Below are positions 22,970-33,897 of a DNA stretch of 64,000 bases, piece after piece. Position 1 is the stretch's first letter, and the number at the start of each line of letters is the position of its first letter. Made by a program: the position numbers and the translations under genes. The notes below the pieces were generated by a model, which saw only the letters and a list, made by a program, of their open reading frames with translations, was not told the DNA's origin and searched no databases. Source of the stretch: Triticum aestivum (taxonomy: Eukaryota; Streptophyta; Magnoliopsida; Poales; Poaceae); contig NC_057808.1 in assembly GCF_018294505.1 (NCBI RefSeq), forward strand, positions 228,901,780 through 228,965,779, read 5' to 3'.

Positions 22970-23583
22970 CCAGGAACCGTTTTAAGGGTTGGAAGTTGCG
23001 TCTCTGTTGATTCGCCAGAAGAGGAATGGGAAGTTCCCTGATAATTTGAATCAGACGGTGTAAGAGGTTGCCGGAAATAACCCGCCTTAGGATAATGTGG
23101 GTCAGAAGTATAAGAGACCTCTGGGCGGCGCTTACGAACCGGCGTGTTCGGTAAACCGGAAGAAGTTACCACATGACCGCTGTGCCGGGTTGTACGGCGA
23201 GCTTCGTGTTGCTGTTTCTTCAAAAGAAAGTTTGGATCCATGTGAGCTAGAGGGTGAGAAAATCTTACTTTCCGGTTTGCTTGACGAGTTTTCGGAGTTG
23301 GCAGAGGTTCTGAGCCGGAGGAAAGAATAATTACCTCGATGTCACCAGCTTGACTAGCCTCTGCGTCCTCCCGATAATAATCATTATCAATAAGATGAAT
23401 GAAGAAGGAACCAAGTGAATCAAGTTCTACCTCTGACTCGTGATTTTCATCGTCATCATCAAAGTTTAAATCGGTGGAGTCGGCGGTTTTCTTTTTGGCA
23501 GGCCTCTTGGTGACCTTAGTCTTGACATGAGGGGTCTTCGCCGGTTTATCCTGCGGCTTCTTCTTCTAGAACGGATCATCACC
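22970..23583 (-). pseudogene. Charged, disordered exon of the element B opposite-strand gene
   Basis: Open in one frame from 23565 to 22970. Rich in Lys, Asp, Glu, Ser and Pro, with a basic stretch near the start (KKKPQDKPAKTPHVKTK) and an acidic stretch FDDDDENHESEVE. No known domain. One TAG at 23566-23568. Confidence 0.62.
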
Positions 23584-23658
23584 CTGTCAAAAATTGATGA
23601 AAGTTATAAGGGAATATTTAAAAGGACCAGATTATAACAAGAGTTATATAATTCTTAC

Positions 23659-24557
23659 AGCTGGCGTTTATTGGAAGCACAGAAGGGACTAAGCCCTGTT
23701 TTGCTGCAGACAGCCACCGGTTCATCCAGTATCTTTTTAACAGCTTCTGTAATTTCAGCCTCAGTTAGCTGAATGTCGATATGCCGCTGAGGATCTTTTA
23801 AGTTCCCTATGTACTCGCACATTAAACCGGGGCGATGACTTAAAGGCAGAATGCTCCAGGATATCCAACAACGAACAAAGTCAATGCCAGTTAAACCATT
23901 CGCAACAAAGGCTCTGAGCTTTGAAAGCTGCGGTGCATAGTTGGCCAGTTCCTTTGCAGACAACCTTTGGGGAAATGGATGTGTGTTGGTAAGCCAGTGA
24001 GCACGATAACCCGGCAGAGGGTTCTCGTCAGCTGGAGACGTATCTCGACAATAGAACCAAGTCTGGTTCCAGTCTTTGGGGTGACTATGATGTTTGGCGT
24101 GAGGGAAGCTGACATCCTTCCTTTTCTGAATTGAAACCCCGCCAAGTTCAGTATTGGGCCCGTCCGTAAATTCAGTCTGGCGGTTTAAATAAAAGAAGTC
24201 TCTGAACAGGTCAACAGTGGGTTCTTCTTACAGATAAGCCTCGCAAAACACTTGAAAATTACAAATATTGGACACATAGTTAGGTCAAATATCTTGAGGG
24301 CGGAGTTGGAAGCTAGCAAGCACATCACAGAATTTTTTTGATCCGGGAGGGCTAAACCCTCGACCCAGATGATCAGCGAACACAATTAGTTCTCCATCCT
24401 TGGGCTCAGGAGGATTTTCTGGACCAGGGGCTCTCTAGTGGATAACTTCCTTTTTTGCTAAAGCGCCGGTTGCGACGCACCCGTTCAGTTGTTCTTCATT
24501 AACCCGAGAAGGAACCCAATTGCAAGCATAAAAAGACTTGGCCATTTGTGCAATAAC
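23659..24557 (-). pseudogene. N-terminal exon of the element B opposite-strand gene
   Basis: ATG at 24545, after an acceptor-like CTTCAG/GTTATTGC. The frame shows VFADHLGRGFSPPGSKKF, then LASFQLRPQDI and FQVFCEAYL, matching the fold pattern FVHGLGFPLHP...LSPNSFLNISAFIVVCEAFL of the D copy, and later DWNQTWFYCRD (D copy: EWQKQWFYITE). Three nonsense codons interrupt it. The donor is GTAAGAATT at 23658. Confidence 0.72.
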
Positions 24558-25247
24558 CTGAAGTAAGATTTATGCCGGTTTAAGACTCATGATTGGCAAG
24601 CGTAAAGTGTTACAGGTTAAGAGACAGAAATTGTTAAAGCATGCAAGATTGTTAAACTGGAGGATTGGCGGTTTAAGAGGGGACTAATGGTACCTGGCGG
24701 GTTATCATTTTCTAAAGTTAAACCGCCTATGCAGGTGTTGAAGGTATAGATCTAAAGTTGAAAAATGACTAAGTGATGAAAAACAGGTTTCACAGATTGG
24801 CATTGTAGTTTTGGATCTACCGCGTGTCAGAAAAAGAAAAATTATTCAGACCTAACTATTGGTACATGAGCAGTTGATAAAGGTTCAAATTGGATTTTCT
24901 ACTTAAACGAGATGCACTGATGAAAAAGAGGAACTATGGCCATCGCCATACAGGAAAAACATCGAGGTTTGAGTCAAGGAACCATTACACAGTGACGAAC
25001 ACCAACGAACACCGAAGGACGTTGAAACCCTAATGACAGATCTATGGCGGAAGAAAGGAAGGCTTACTAATGCTGATGGAACGGCGGAGAGGCGCCGCGA
25101 TTTTCTGGTGCTATTCAGGGTTATGTAGTGGCCGGAGTTGAGGTCGAAGATGAGGCTTGACGGCGGCGGCTGAGCTCGAGCGCTAGGTCGACGCAAGGAA
25201 GAAGACGAAGCGAAGAGGCAAGGGGGGAGTGAAAGAGACCCTTGGCC

Positions 25248-25256
25248 CTATTTATA
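25248..25256 (-). promoter_or_regulatory. TATA box of the element B opposite-strand gene
   Basis: The minus strand reads TATAAATAG inside GCCATATAAATAGGGCC, about 700 bp upstream of the ATG at 24545 and before an untranslated exon and intron. It is separate from the LTR promoters and points the other way. Confidence 0.55.
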
Positions 25257-25535
25257 TGGCAAATGGATAAGAGGCAATGCGGGAATCGAGGAGGCCAAAA
25301 AAGGGATCCGTAGGCGTGCGGACGCCTTGATCTTCGGAGATTCATTAAAGAAAAGGAGATACACTAAAAGATTTTAGCTATGTGTAAAGTTAGTGGCAGA
25401 TGACGTCATGGCGGATTATCATGATCTTGGAAGATGACGTCACGGCGAGTTACAAGGTTTTCGCGAAAGGTATTGAAGGAATTTTCCAAGTGTTGGAGAT
25501 TGACATGAACAAGTTCAAATCAACCTAGGGCCTAA
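25257..25535 (+). other. Region before the 3' LTR of element B, with weak polypurine tract
   Basis: No gene seen. The bases just before the LTR (CAACCTAGGGCCTAA, 25521-25535) are a poor polypurine tract compared with the CTTGGGGGCTAATG strings found at about 21959 and 22037 inside the element. Confidence 0.6.
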
Positions 25536-26075
25536 TGTTGGGGATATAACTATTGAGTATAAACCGCCCAGGAGGGGCCAGGTTATGCTCATAGTGATTT
25601 ACTCATATTTAGCCCATAAAGACAAGGAATATGGTGCTTTACGGAGGAGATTAACAAGAAGGCCCAAAGTCCAAAGGCGGATTAGGGCCCGTAGATGTAA
25701 ACCGCCATATGATGTATGACTTGTGTTGTACGATAGGAAAGGGTAGAAACCGAGCCGAACACGTTTATGCGCTGACCGGGATTCTGTGAACCGCCGGGCA
25801 TCAACCTGTGTATATAAAGGGACGACCCAGTGGCGGTTTAGGGGCAAGAAACAACAGATCGAGAGCCAGACAAAGCATATTTCGCTCTGTGGTCATCGAA
25901 ACCCTAGCAATTCCACCACAACTGGATTATGCTTTTACCTTCACCGCAAGGGGCCGAACGAGTATAAACTCCTTGCGTCCTTTGTCTCGCTTTAACCCCT
26001 TTAAGATAACTACGTAGCGATGGCTCCACGACTAAGTCCTCACACTAGGACATCTGCCGTGACAAAACCACGACA
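25536..26075 (+). repeat. 3' LTR of element B
   Basis: 540 bp, TGTTGGGG...CGACA, followed by TGGAT (target duplication). TATA at 25811-25819. Confidence 0.95.
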
Positions 26076-26080
26076 TGGAT

Positions 26081-26363
26081 GGAATTTAAATCCTTTGACA
26101 AATGATTCAGTGAGAGTGTGGTGTTGATCGCACTTATCTGAAATGTAGGGATGAAGGCCGGCATTGTGAACATATTGCTCAAATTCCTCCTTAATGCCCA
26201 CACGCACCATATAGTCATCACAAGGCCATAAGCATTTTTTGGTGGCTACATCTCGAATGGAACTTTCACTTGGTTCGACATAAGATAGGCGAGTGGAGTT
26301 GTCACTAGAAGACACCCTCGAGGATCTCCTTCTCGAAGAACTTCTTCCAAACAGGTTCATCAT
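26081..26363 (-). pseudogene. 3' ORF (env-position) of element A, N-terminal part
   Basis: ATG at 26363, preceded by TTTTTTTCAG, an acceptor-like sequence also present before the F copy. The reading begins MMNLFGRSSSRRRSS and continues to ESFVKGFKFHP, aligning with the start and FVQNFYYYP of the F ORF. It continues beyond element B at 3814. Confidence 0.75.
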
Positions 26364-26399
26364 GTCCGCGTACAATTTCTGAAAAAAATTGGGTGACAA

Positions 26400-27244
26400 A
26401 AATTTATCAACAAAACTTCATACAATTGATAGCAACTACCCATCAGGATACATAGAGGCCATAGCAAGCATTCAAACTACTTTGAACTCTAAGAATTCAG
26501 CATGCAAGCTCATCTATAGCAGCACCAAGAGTAGCTAATTATTCAAAATATAAACCACTAAAACAAAAAACTAATTGGACCAACGCTGGAGTCACATACC
26601 AAGCAACAATCCCCCGAAACAGTTTCGGTAACAGAGCTTCGAGCAAAGAGATCGAAATCCGCGGGTTTGAGAGCAAGAACATGGGAAAGAGAGCAATGGA
26701 GATTTTTTTCTGGAGGTAAGTGATGATGTGGTGTGAAGGGATAAGTGAGGGGGCCCACGTAGGGCCCACAACCCACTAGGGCGCGCCTGGGGGTCCTGGC
26801 GCGCCCAGGTGGGTTGTGCCCACTTGGTGCACCTCCCTCTGATATTATTTGCACCAGAAATTCTTAAATAATCAGAAAAAATCGTATTAAATTTTCAGAG
26901 CGTTCTGAGAACTCTTATTTTTGGGTCATTTTTTATTGCACGGGAAATTCAGAAAACAGATAAAAAATGGCATTTTATTTTATTTAATTAATAAAAACAG
27001 AAAACAAAAGATAGGGACAGAAGGTAGTGCTTACTAAATTCATCAACTTCATACCTCTCAAAAATGATCCATTAATAAGGTTGATCAAGTCTTATTAACA
27101 ACCACTTTCGATTAGCATGAAACCGAAGAACTTTCGTAAATCACTAAGTTACCTCAACGGGAATATGGATGTCCCCAACAATAAGCACTTCATATTTCTT
27201 TTTAACAGTAGGCGGAGGTATTTGAAAACTTCCAATAGTGATTG
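26400..27244 (-). other. Protease to 3'-ORF spacer of element A, with GC-rich inverted repeat
   Basis: No gene seen. At 26756-26825 lies a GC-rich inverted repeat with arms ACAACCCAC / GTGGGTTGT around GCGCGCC, matching the repeat in this element's LTR at 738-790. The replacement of reverse transcriptase and integrase by this short spacer shows the missing pol segment. Confidence 0.72.
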
Positions 27245-28202
27245 TCAGAGATTTTCAACAACATTAATACCATTCACTTGGAATTGTTTCTTCGAAAAGT
27301 GCACCGTATGATCATTACCATTGATATGAAAAGTGACCTTGCTTTTATTGCAATCAATAACAGCCTCAGTAGTATTCAAGAAGGGTCTACCAAGGATAAT
27401 CGACATGTTGTCGTCCTTGCGCATCTCAAGTATAACAAAGTCAGTCAAAATAGTAACATTAGCAACAACAACGGGCACATCCTCACAGATACTGATAGGT
27501 ATGGCAGTTGATTTGTCAGCCATTTGCAAAGATATTTCAGTAGGTGTGAGTTTATTCAAGTCAAGTCTTTTGTATAAAGAGAAAGGCATAACACTAACAA
27601 CAGCTCCTAAGTCACACAAAGGAGTTTTCACATAATTCTTTTTGATAGAGCAAGGTATAGTTGGTATTCCCGGATCTCCAAGTTTTTTAGGTACTCCATC
27701 TTTAAAAGTATAATTAGCAAGCATAGTGGAGATTTCAGCTTCCGGTATTTTTCTTTTATTGGTGATGATGTCTTTCATATATTTTGCATAAGGAGGCATT
27801 TTCAAGATATCAGTCAAGCGAGTACGCAAAAAGACTGGCCTCAGCATTTCAGCAAAGTGTTTAAATTCTTCATCATCTTTCTTTTTAGTTGACTTGGGTG
27901 GAAAAGGCATAGGTTTTTGAACCCACAGTTCTTTCTTTACCGTGTTTTCTAGCAATGAAGTCTCTTTTGTCATATCGTGTATTCTTGGGTTGTGGATTAT
28001 CAAGATCAACTGGAGGTTCTATATCAACATCATTGTCTCGTTCTTTACTATTTGGTTTAGTATTTTCATGAAACTCATCATTATCTTTTTCATTATCACT
28101 AGGTGAGTATTCATTACCAGATTGAGTTTCAGCATCAGAGATAGAAGTTTCATTATCATTATTAGGAGGTTTTTCTATTGCAGGTTCACTAGAAGCATGC
28201 AA
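27245..28202 (-). pseudogene. pol: Protease region of element A
   Basis: Frames 28202-27935 and about 27935-27245 are offset by a frameshift inside the ARKHGKER block. The active site reads LCDLGAVVSVMP, the D-L-G-A variant usual in Athila-type proteases, followed by LTDFVILE and IILGRPFLNT. It ends in a stop at 27245. It matches 51550-52400 of F closely. Confidence 0.85.
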
Positions 28203-28412
28203 AGTCCTATCATTTTTCTTTTTCTTTTTCTTTCTAGAATAACTAGGTGCAGTGGTGTTGTTCCTTTGTGAATCCTATTCAATTCTTTTTGGGTGTCCCT
28301 CAGGATAAAGTGGTTCTTGAGTCATTTTACCTCCTCTAGTTGCAACTCTAGCAGCAAAGTCATGTATATTATTATTCATTTCATCAAGCAACTCTCTTTG
28401 AGATTTAGCAAC

Positions 28413-29863
28413 TTAGATTCTAAATAAAAATTCACTCAAGCGAGCAATCATATCAGAGTTATATTTCAATTGTTTCATAATAGTTGCATTGAAGTGATCT
28501 TGTTTTCTAATATAGTTTTCAAACTCATAAAGGCATCGGCAAGGGTGCATATTGTGAGGATTGTCATTATCACTGAACTTCATTAGAGAATTTACCTCTA
28601 CCACCTTAGATGGTGGTGGTGTATTAAGCCCATGTATTTCTTCAATAGGAGGTAAATTTTTAACATCCTCAGCTTTAATACGTTTTTCCTTCATAGATTT
28701 CTTTGCCTCTTGCATATCTTCAGGAGTGAGATATAATATACCCCTCTTATTCGGAGTGGGTATAACCGGTGGTTCAGGAAGAGTCCAATCATAATAATTT
28801 TTCAATATATTATTCAATAATTCTCCAGCTTTTCCAACAGTTCGTTCCCTGAAAACACAACCAGCACAACTATCTAGGAAGTCCCTAGAAGCGTCGGTTA
28901 GTCCATTATAGAAGATATCAAGTATTTCATTTTTCTTAAGAGGATGATCAGGCAAAGCATTAAGTAATTGGCGAAGCCTCCCCCAAGCTTGTGGGAGACT
29001 CTCTTCTTTAGTTTGCACAATGTTAAATATTTCCAGAAAAGCAGCTTGTTTCTTATGAGCAGGGAAATATTTTTCAGAGAAGTAATAAATCATATCCTAG
29101 GGACTACGCACACAACCAGGAGCAAGAGTATTGTTCCAAGATTTAGCATCACCCTTTAATGAGAACGGAAATAATTTGAGATAAAGTAATAGCAAGTTTT
29201 CTCATCATGAGTAAAAAGGGTGGCTATGTCATTCAACTTAGTAAGATGTTCCACAACAGTTTCAGTTTCATAACCATGGAAAGGATCAGATTCAACCAAA
29301 GTAATTAACTCTGGGTCAACAGAGAATTCATAATCCTTATCATCAATAAAGATAGGTGAGGTAGCAAACTTAGGATCATATTGTATTCTAGCATTCATAG
29401 ATTTTTCTTTATACTTGCATAATAATTTCTCTAGATCATCTCTATCCTTACAAGCAAGAATTTTTGCAGTTGTCTCCTCATTCATAACATAACCTTCTGG
29501 TACCTTAGGCAATTCGTATCTAGGAAGGCTAGTTCTAGTAGGTGTTTATGGAGTTTCAGTTTCAAGCTCATCATCAGATTCAACAACATCATGTTGAATT
29601 ACTCTAGCAATTTGTTCATCAAGAAAATCACCAAGCGGCACATCATTATCATCAAGCAAGGTACTAGCATCATCATAAGTATCATTCATAGCAGAAGTAG
29701 CATCATCAATAACTTGTGACATATCAGGATTAATAGCATGTGGTGGTGTTGCAAGTTTACTTATAACAAAAGGTGAATCTAAAGCAGAACTGGATGGCAG
29801 TTCCTTACCTCCCCTCGTCATAGAGGGATAAATATTAGTCTTAGCATCCTTCAGATTCTTCAT
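28413..29863 (-). pseudogene. gag: gag of element A
   Basis: Begins at ATG 29863 (MKNLKDAKTN). It has a TAA at 29546-29548, a frameshift near 29180 and a stop at 28413-28415. The gag core lies at 29090-28830 with SLPQAWGRLRQLLNALPDHP and EILDIFYNGL, the conserved retrotransposon gag helix block. The C-terminal part lies between 28412 and 28203 in the same frame, with another stop. It is clearly homologous to gag of F. Confidence 0.85.
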
Positions 29864-29911
29864 AGTGATAAATTGATAATAATCCCATGTGACTCAATAA
29901 ATATAGCTATT

Positions 29912-29930
29912 CTCCCCGGCAACGGCGCCA
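29912..29930 (-). other. Primer-binding site of element A (tRNA-Asp type)
   Basis: The minus strand reads TGGCGCCGTTGCCGGGGAG, 11 bases from the LTR. This sequence is the usual tRNA-Asp primer site of Athila/Tat-type gypsy elements. F has the same site and the same 11-base gap. Confidence 0.9.
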
Positions 29931-29941
29931 GAAAAAGGTCT

Positions 29942-30768
29942 TGATAACCCACAAGTATAGGGGATCACAACAGTTTTCGAGGGTAGAGTATTCAACCCAA
30001 ATTTATAGATTCGACACAAGGGGAGCCAAAGAATATTTGAAGGTATTAGCAGCTGAGTTCTCAATTCAATCACACCTGGAGATTAATTATCTGCAGCAAA
30101 GTGATCAGTAGCACGGTAATATGATAGTTTTCATAGTAGTGATAGCAGCAATGGTAACGGTAACAGTGATAGTAGTAATTTTCTAGCAAGAGCAACAGTA
30201 ACAACAATAGTAACTTAGCAGAAGCAATATAAGAGAAATTCGTAGGCATTGGATCGGTAATTTGTTGGATGATATTCATCATGTGACAGCCATAACCTAC
30301 GGCGATACGGCACTAGCTCCATTTCATAAATATAATGTAGGCATGTATTCCGTAAATAGTCATACGTGCTTATGGAAATAACTTGCATGACAGCTTTTGT
30401 CCTACCCTCCCGTGGCTGCGGGGTCCAATTGGAAACTAAGGGATATTAAGGCCTCCTTTTAATAGAGAACCGGAACAAAGAATTAACACACGGTGAATAC
30501 ATGAACTCCTCAAACTACGGTCATCACCGGGAGTGGTCCCGACTATTGTCACTCCGGGGTTGCCGGATCATAACACGTAGTTGGTGACTATAAGTTGCAA
30601 GATCGGATCTAGAACATGGATATAATGGTGATAACATAAACGGTTCAGATCTGAATTCATGGCACCCGGGCACAAAGTGACAAGCATTAAGCATGGCAAA
30701 GTCATAGCAACATCAATCTCAGAACATAATGGATACTAGGGATCAAGCCCTAACAAAACTAACTAGAT
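29942..30768 (-). repeat. 5' LTR of element A, truncated by LINE L
   Basis: Starts TGATAACCCACAAG, like the LTRs of F. Identity with the left LTR stops after AACTAGAT at 30768, where LINE sequence begins. The rest should lie beyond the LINE, off the right edge. Confidence 0.92.
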
Positions 30769-30861
30769 AGACGAGAGAAAGGAAATAGACGAGAGAAAAA
30801 GGATGACTCTCCTCCCACCTCCCACCTACCCTAGCCATGGCGATCCAGATCCTAGACCACC
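30769..30861 (+). other. 5' UTR of LINE L
   Basis: 93 bases before the ORF1 ATG. It contains a direct repeat of ATAGACGAGAGAAA at 30767-30780 and 30786-30799, the first copy overlapping the junction with the LTR of A, so the exact 5' end is uncertain by about 20 bases. Confidence 0.65.
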
Positions 30862-31921
30862 ATGGATTCTCTCTTGCATTGGGATTTTCCACCAGGCCTT
30901 ACATTGGCCGATCAGGTGAGAAGAAGGTTTGGATCCACTGTTCACTTCTCTCCATCCAGAGACACCAAGAAATTCTTTTTGGTTGTTTCGTTCTCCTCAG
31001 CTTCCTTCCCTCTCTCGGAATCAGTGGGTATTGCGTTGCAATGTTGCATTGGAGGTCTTCGTAAGGGTCTCAATGTTTTGCAAATCAGTTCTCGCACATT
31101 TTGGTTCTCTGTGGCCAATAACAAGCTGGGAAATTTTATCTATGGTCTCAAGGACCGGGTATGGCCAGATTTTGTGTGTCATTTCCATCTCTTTAATGGA
31201 AGATTTGCCAAAGCACCCATGTTCACCTCTCATTGGCATGCCGATGAGGAATTGTTGGATTTATCTTCAAGGAGACCGGTTGCTATCAAATCTAATTTGG
31301 AGTTCTTGGAAAAGGGTTCTTTGGTGAATCATCAATTGACCTCCGGGAAATTAGTTCCTCTGGATCATATGGTTTTCATGAATAAAAATGCTATCGAGGC
31401 TTCCACCTCAACCATTCCAAAGACACAAGCTCAAACAGTGCAGAATATGAGTGATGATCATGAGGTTATTCTTATTGAGCAGAATATTATTGATGAACAT
31501 GAGGATGAACTTCCACAACGGGATAAACAGACATATTTGGAATCCTCCTCAAAATCCTATGCCCTAATGGAAAAGTTTTTAATGCAGGTGGATTTTCAGG
31601 AAGACAATCCCGCTAATTTCATTATGTTGGGCAAATTCAAATGTGCATTAAATGTCCATTATCCTTTACCTCCTCAGTGTTTCCTCCAATCGGCTTTTAA
31701 GTATGCCCCACCGCACAATTTCTGGCCTCTGCAATTAAGTAATCAACATACGGCAGACTTGGATCATGCACAATATACGAAACGAGAAGTTCGGGATTTA
31801 GAAGCTAATTGGCTGATTTTGTGCTCCAAATGTCTAGAATGGGGACACAAGAAGATTACTTGCCTAGCCCGGACAATTTGCATTCAATGTTCGGCCCCCA
31901 ACCATAAGGCTGTTGGCTGCC
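30862..31921 (+). pseudogene. LINE L ORF1, first segment
   Basis: ATG at 30862 gives a clean frame to the insertion point. The N-terminal half (to about residue 130) resembles the plant DUF4283 RNA-binding region, with SRDTKKFFLVVSF and SSRTFWFSVANN. Residues about 320-355 hold a zinc knuckle series CSKCLEWGHKKITC and CIQCSAPNHKAVGC. ORF1 binds LINE RNA. The frame is cut by the LTR of D at 31922. An ATG at 30837 is in another frame. Confidence 0.85.
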
Positions 31922-32402
31922 TGTCGGTGTCAAAACCGGCGGATCTCGGGTAGGGGGTCCCGAACTGTGCGTCTAAGGTCGATGGTAACAGGAGACAGGG
32001 GACACGATGTTTACCAGGTTCGGGCCCTCTCTATGGAGGTAATACCCTACTTCCTGCTTGATTGATCTTGATGAATATGAGTATTACAAGAGTTGATCTA
32101 CCACGAGATCATAATGGCTAAACCCTAGAAGTCTAGTCTGTATGACTATGGTAATGAGTATGTCCCCTTTCCGGACTAAGTCCTCCGGTTTATATAGACA
32201 CCGGGAGGATCTAGGGTTACACAGGGTCGGTTACAAAGGAGAAGAATCTACATATTCGGTCGCCAAGCTTGCCTTCCACGCCAAGGAGAGTCCCATCCGG
32301 ACATGGGTACAGTCTTCGATCTTCGTATCTTCATAGCCCATCAGTCCGGCCCATGGCTAACAGGCCGGACGCCCGAGGACCCCTTAGTCCAGGACTCCCT
32401 CA
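31922..32402 (-). repeat. 3' LTR of element D
   Basis: 481 bp, TGTCGGTGTCAAAACC...GACTCCCTCA on the plus strand. TATATAAA on the minus strand at 32189-32196, flanked by CCTCCGG/CCGGGAGG arms. Confidence 0.95.
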
Positions 32403-32414
32403 GTAGCCCCTGAA
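32403..32414 (-). other. Polypurine tract of element D
   Basis: The minus strand reads TTCAGGGGCTAC directly before the LTR start TGAGGGAG. E has the same tract at 60537-60548. Confidence 0.8.
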
Positions 32415-32827
32415 CCTGGCTTCAATGACGAGGAGTCCGGTGCGCAGATTTGTCTTCGGCATTGCAAGGCGGGTTCCCTTTTCCGAACTCCAAGATAGTC
32501 TCCGGACGTGATGATTGTATCCGGACTTGCAACACACACCACACACAACCGCAGAGAGAATACAATATTCCACGGGTCCAATCCGCTGACAACTTTTTAC
32601 AACGTGACATCACGTCTGCCCGGCCATAATTTCGGACCGTTTTGTTCTGCCGTTCCATGTTTCGAGACACGGTTTCTATTGGCACGTCTTGTCGAAGCAG
32701 TTATCGCGTCCCCTTATTGCGGGATTCCCATCAATACGGGCATGGGTAACCCAACCGTGCCATTTACACAACCCTTGGAAATAGGCGAGTTTTGAGGCGT
32801 GTGGGGAGGCGTTCAATATTCACTGCC

Positions 32828-32836
32828 TTTATAAGG
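32828..32836 (+). promoter_or_regulatory. TATA box of the element D opposite-strand gene
   Basis: TTTATAAGG lies about 115 bp before the ATG at 32949, oriented with the opposite-strand gene and away from the LTR promoter. Confidence 0.55.
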
Positions 32837-32948
32837 GGATAATGATTCCCCCTTCTTCTCCCATGCCTTCCTTCTTCCTCTGCCCTTCCATCCTCGAGCT
32901 CCAGTGCCCAAGTCCCCATCTCTCTCCATCTCCGAAAAGCATTCGACC

Positions 32949-33818
32949 ATGTCCGGATCCGGAGGCCAAGGCAAATGGAGGGTTTCCTCCGTCAAGGAGA
33001 AAGACATTGCCGAGCTTCGGGCGGCCGGGTATTTGGCGAAGGAAATCGCCCACCGCCTGCCGACCCAGGGACAAGTTGTCCCCACGTCGAAGCCCAACGA
33101 GAGGGTGGCGTTCATCCCTCATTTTGTCCACGGGCTAGGGTTTCCTCTCCACCCTTTCGTCTGCGGGCTGATGTATTATTATGGGATAGACTTCCATGAT
33201 CTATCCCCGAACTCCTTCCTTAACATCTCGGCGTTCATCGTTGTGTGTGAGGCCTTCCTCCGCATCAAACCCCACTTCGGGCTGTGGCTCAAGGTCTTCA
33301 ATGTGAAGCCGAAGGTGGTAGGTGGCCAGCACGCGGAGTGCGGAGGAGCCATGGTGAGTAAGCTGTCCAATGTCTCCTGGCCGAAAGGCACTTTCGTGGA
33401 GACCATCAAGGAATGGCAGAAACAATGGTTCTACATTACGGAACCCCGCAGCACCAACTGGGCCACAGCTGCCGAATTCAACCCTGATGCTCCAATGCGG
33501 CTCACATCCTAGGTCGAGAAGAGCCCGAACTGGTGTTCGCCAGACGAGCTGATAGCGCTGCAGACGCGCGTTCAGAGCATGGTGGACAAGAATGTCAAAC
33601 TTGTCAACGTAATCCAGGTGATTCTAGTTCGGTGAATTCTCCCGTGCCAAAGCCGAAGCCGCCCTCTATGGGAGTTGAACCCGAAGAAGCACCATACCCT
33701 GAAGAGGCTCTTCGAAACCACTCACGAAGGAGCCTGGAAGTTGCTCTTTAAGGGCAACGAGAAACCGCCGGCCACGGATTCAGACCGCGGGCACGACATT
33801 AACCACCCCGCCAGCGAG
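32949..33818 (+). pseudogene. First exon of the element D opposite-strand gene
   Basis: ATG at 32949 (a GTG at 32904 extends the frame but is less likely). About 188 codons to TAG 33510-33512, then coding-like text (VEKSPNWCSPDELIALQTRV) in the same frame before a frameshift. Motifs: RVAFIPHFVHGLGFPLHPF, FLRIKPHFGLWLKVF and QWFYITEP. The donor GTATGTTA is at 33819. Confidence 0.78.
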
Positions 33819-33897
33819 GTATGTTATTTTTAACGCATCCCCTACTTGCTTGCTTCAAGGGTGATATCTGAGCTTTTATCATCATTCCTTCTTCAAG

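Larger units (their letters stand above)
20875..25256 (-). pseudogene. Opposite-strand multi-exon gene of element B (plant gypsy antisense ORF family)
   Basis: It runs against gag-pol between integrase and the 3' LTR. Apparent structure on the minus strand: TATA at 25248-25256; untranslated exon with donor near 25066; exon 24557-23659; exon 23583-22970; exon 22895-22406; coiled-coil exon 21884-21608; last exon about 21585-20875. Each junction shows GT/AG with good flanking consensus (GTAAGA, GTAAGC, GTAAGT, TTTCAG, TTACAG). The N-terminal exon resembles the 'putative gypsy type transposon' domain family (PF04195, named from memory). Stops at 24435-24437, 24285-24287, 24228-24230, 23566-23568 and 22517-22519 make this copy non-functional. 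Element D carries a homologous gene in the same relative place. The function is unknown. Confidence 0.75.
3820..26075 (+). mobile_element. Element B: Tat-lineage gypsy retrotransposon with opposite-strand gene
   Basis: It is bounded by two 540-bp LTRs (3820-4359 and 25536-26075) that start TGTTGGGGATATAAC and end CCACGACA, with 4-of-5 matching target duplications GGGAT/TGGAT. The plus-strand order is gag, protease, reverse transcriptase, RNase H, second RNase H, integrase: gypsy order, with the dual RNase H typical of the Tat lineage. Element C is inserted at 8970-17649. After integrase comes about 6 kb of non-pol DNA carrying a spliced-looking gene on the minus strand. LTRs differ at about 30 of 540 positions. 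Coding frames have several nonsense codons and frameshifts. Without C the element is about 13.6 kb. Confidence 0.93.
1..30768 (-). mobile_element. Element A: Athila-type (Sabrina/WHAM-like) non-autonomous gypsy retrotransposon, nested and truncated
   Basis: Oldest element in the window, read on the minus strand. Its 3' LTR occupies the left edge (1-1028), its interior is 1029-3819 plus 26076-29941, and its 5' LTR begins at 29942 and is cut at 30768 by LINE L. A primer site matching the tRNA-Asp type sits beside the 5' LTR. The coding order on the minus strand is gag, protease, then a 3' ORF in the env position. No reverse transcriptase or integrase is present. All frames are broken. It is split by element B, with GGGAT at 3815-3819 and TGGAT at 26076-26080 as the duplicated target. 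LTR, gag, protease and 3' ORF are all recognisably homologous to element F. The family name is inferred from memory. Confidence 0.9.

Noticed and set aside
30837..31064. Upstream ATG frame at the LINE 5' end
   Set aside because: It is out of frame with the DUF4283/zinc-knuckle ORF1 and without a recognisable product.
32842..33138. Other frames overlapping the start of the D opposite-strand gene
   Set aside because: They lack the conserved FVHGLGFPLHP-type motifs and are shadows of the 32949 frame.
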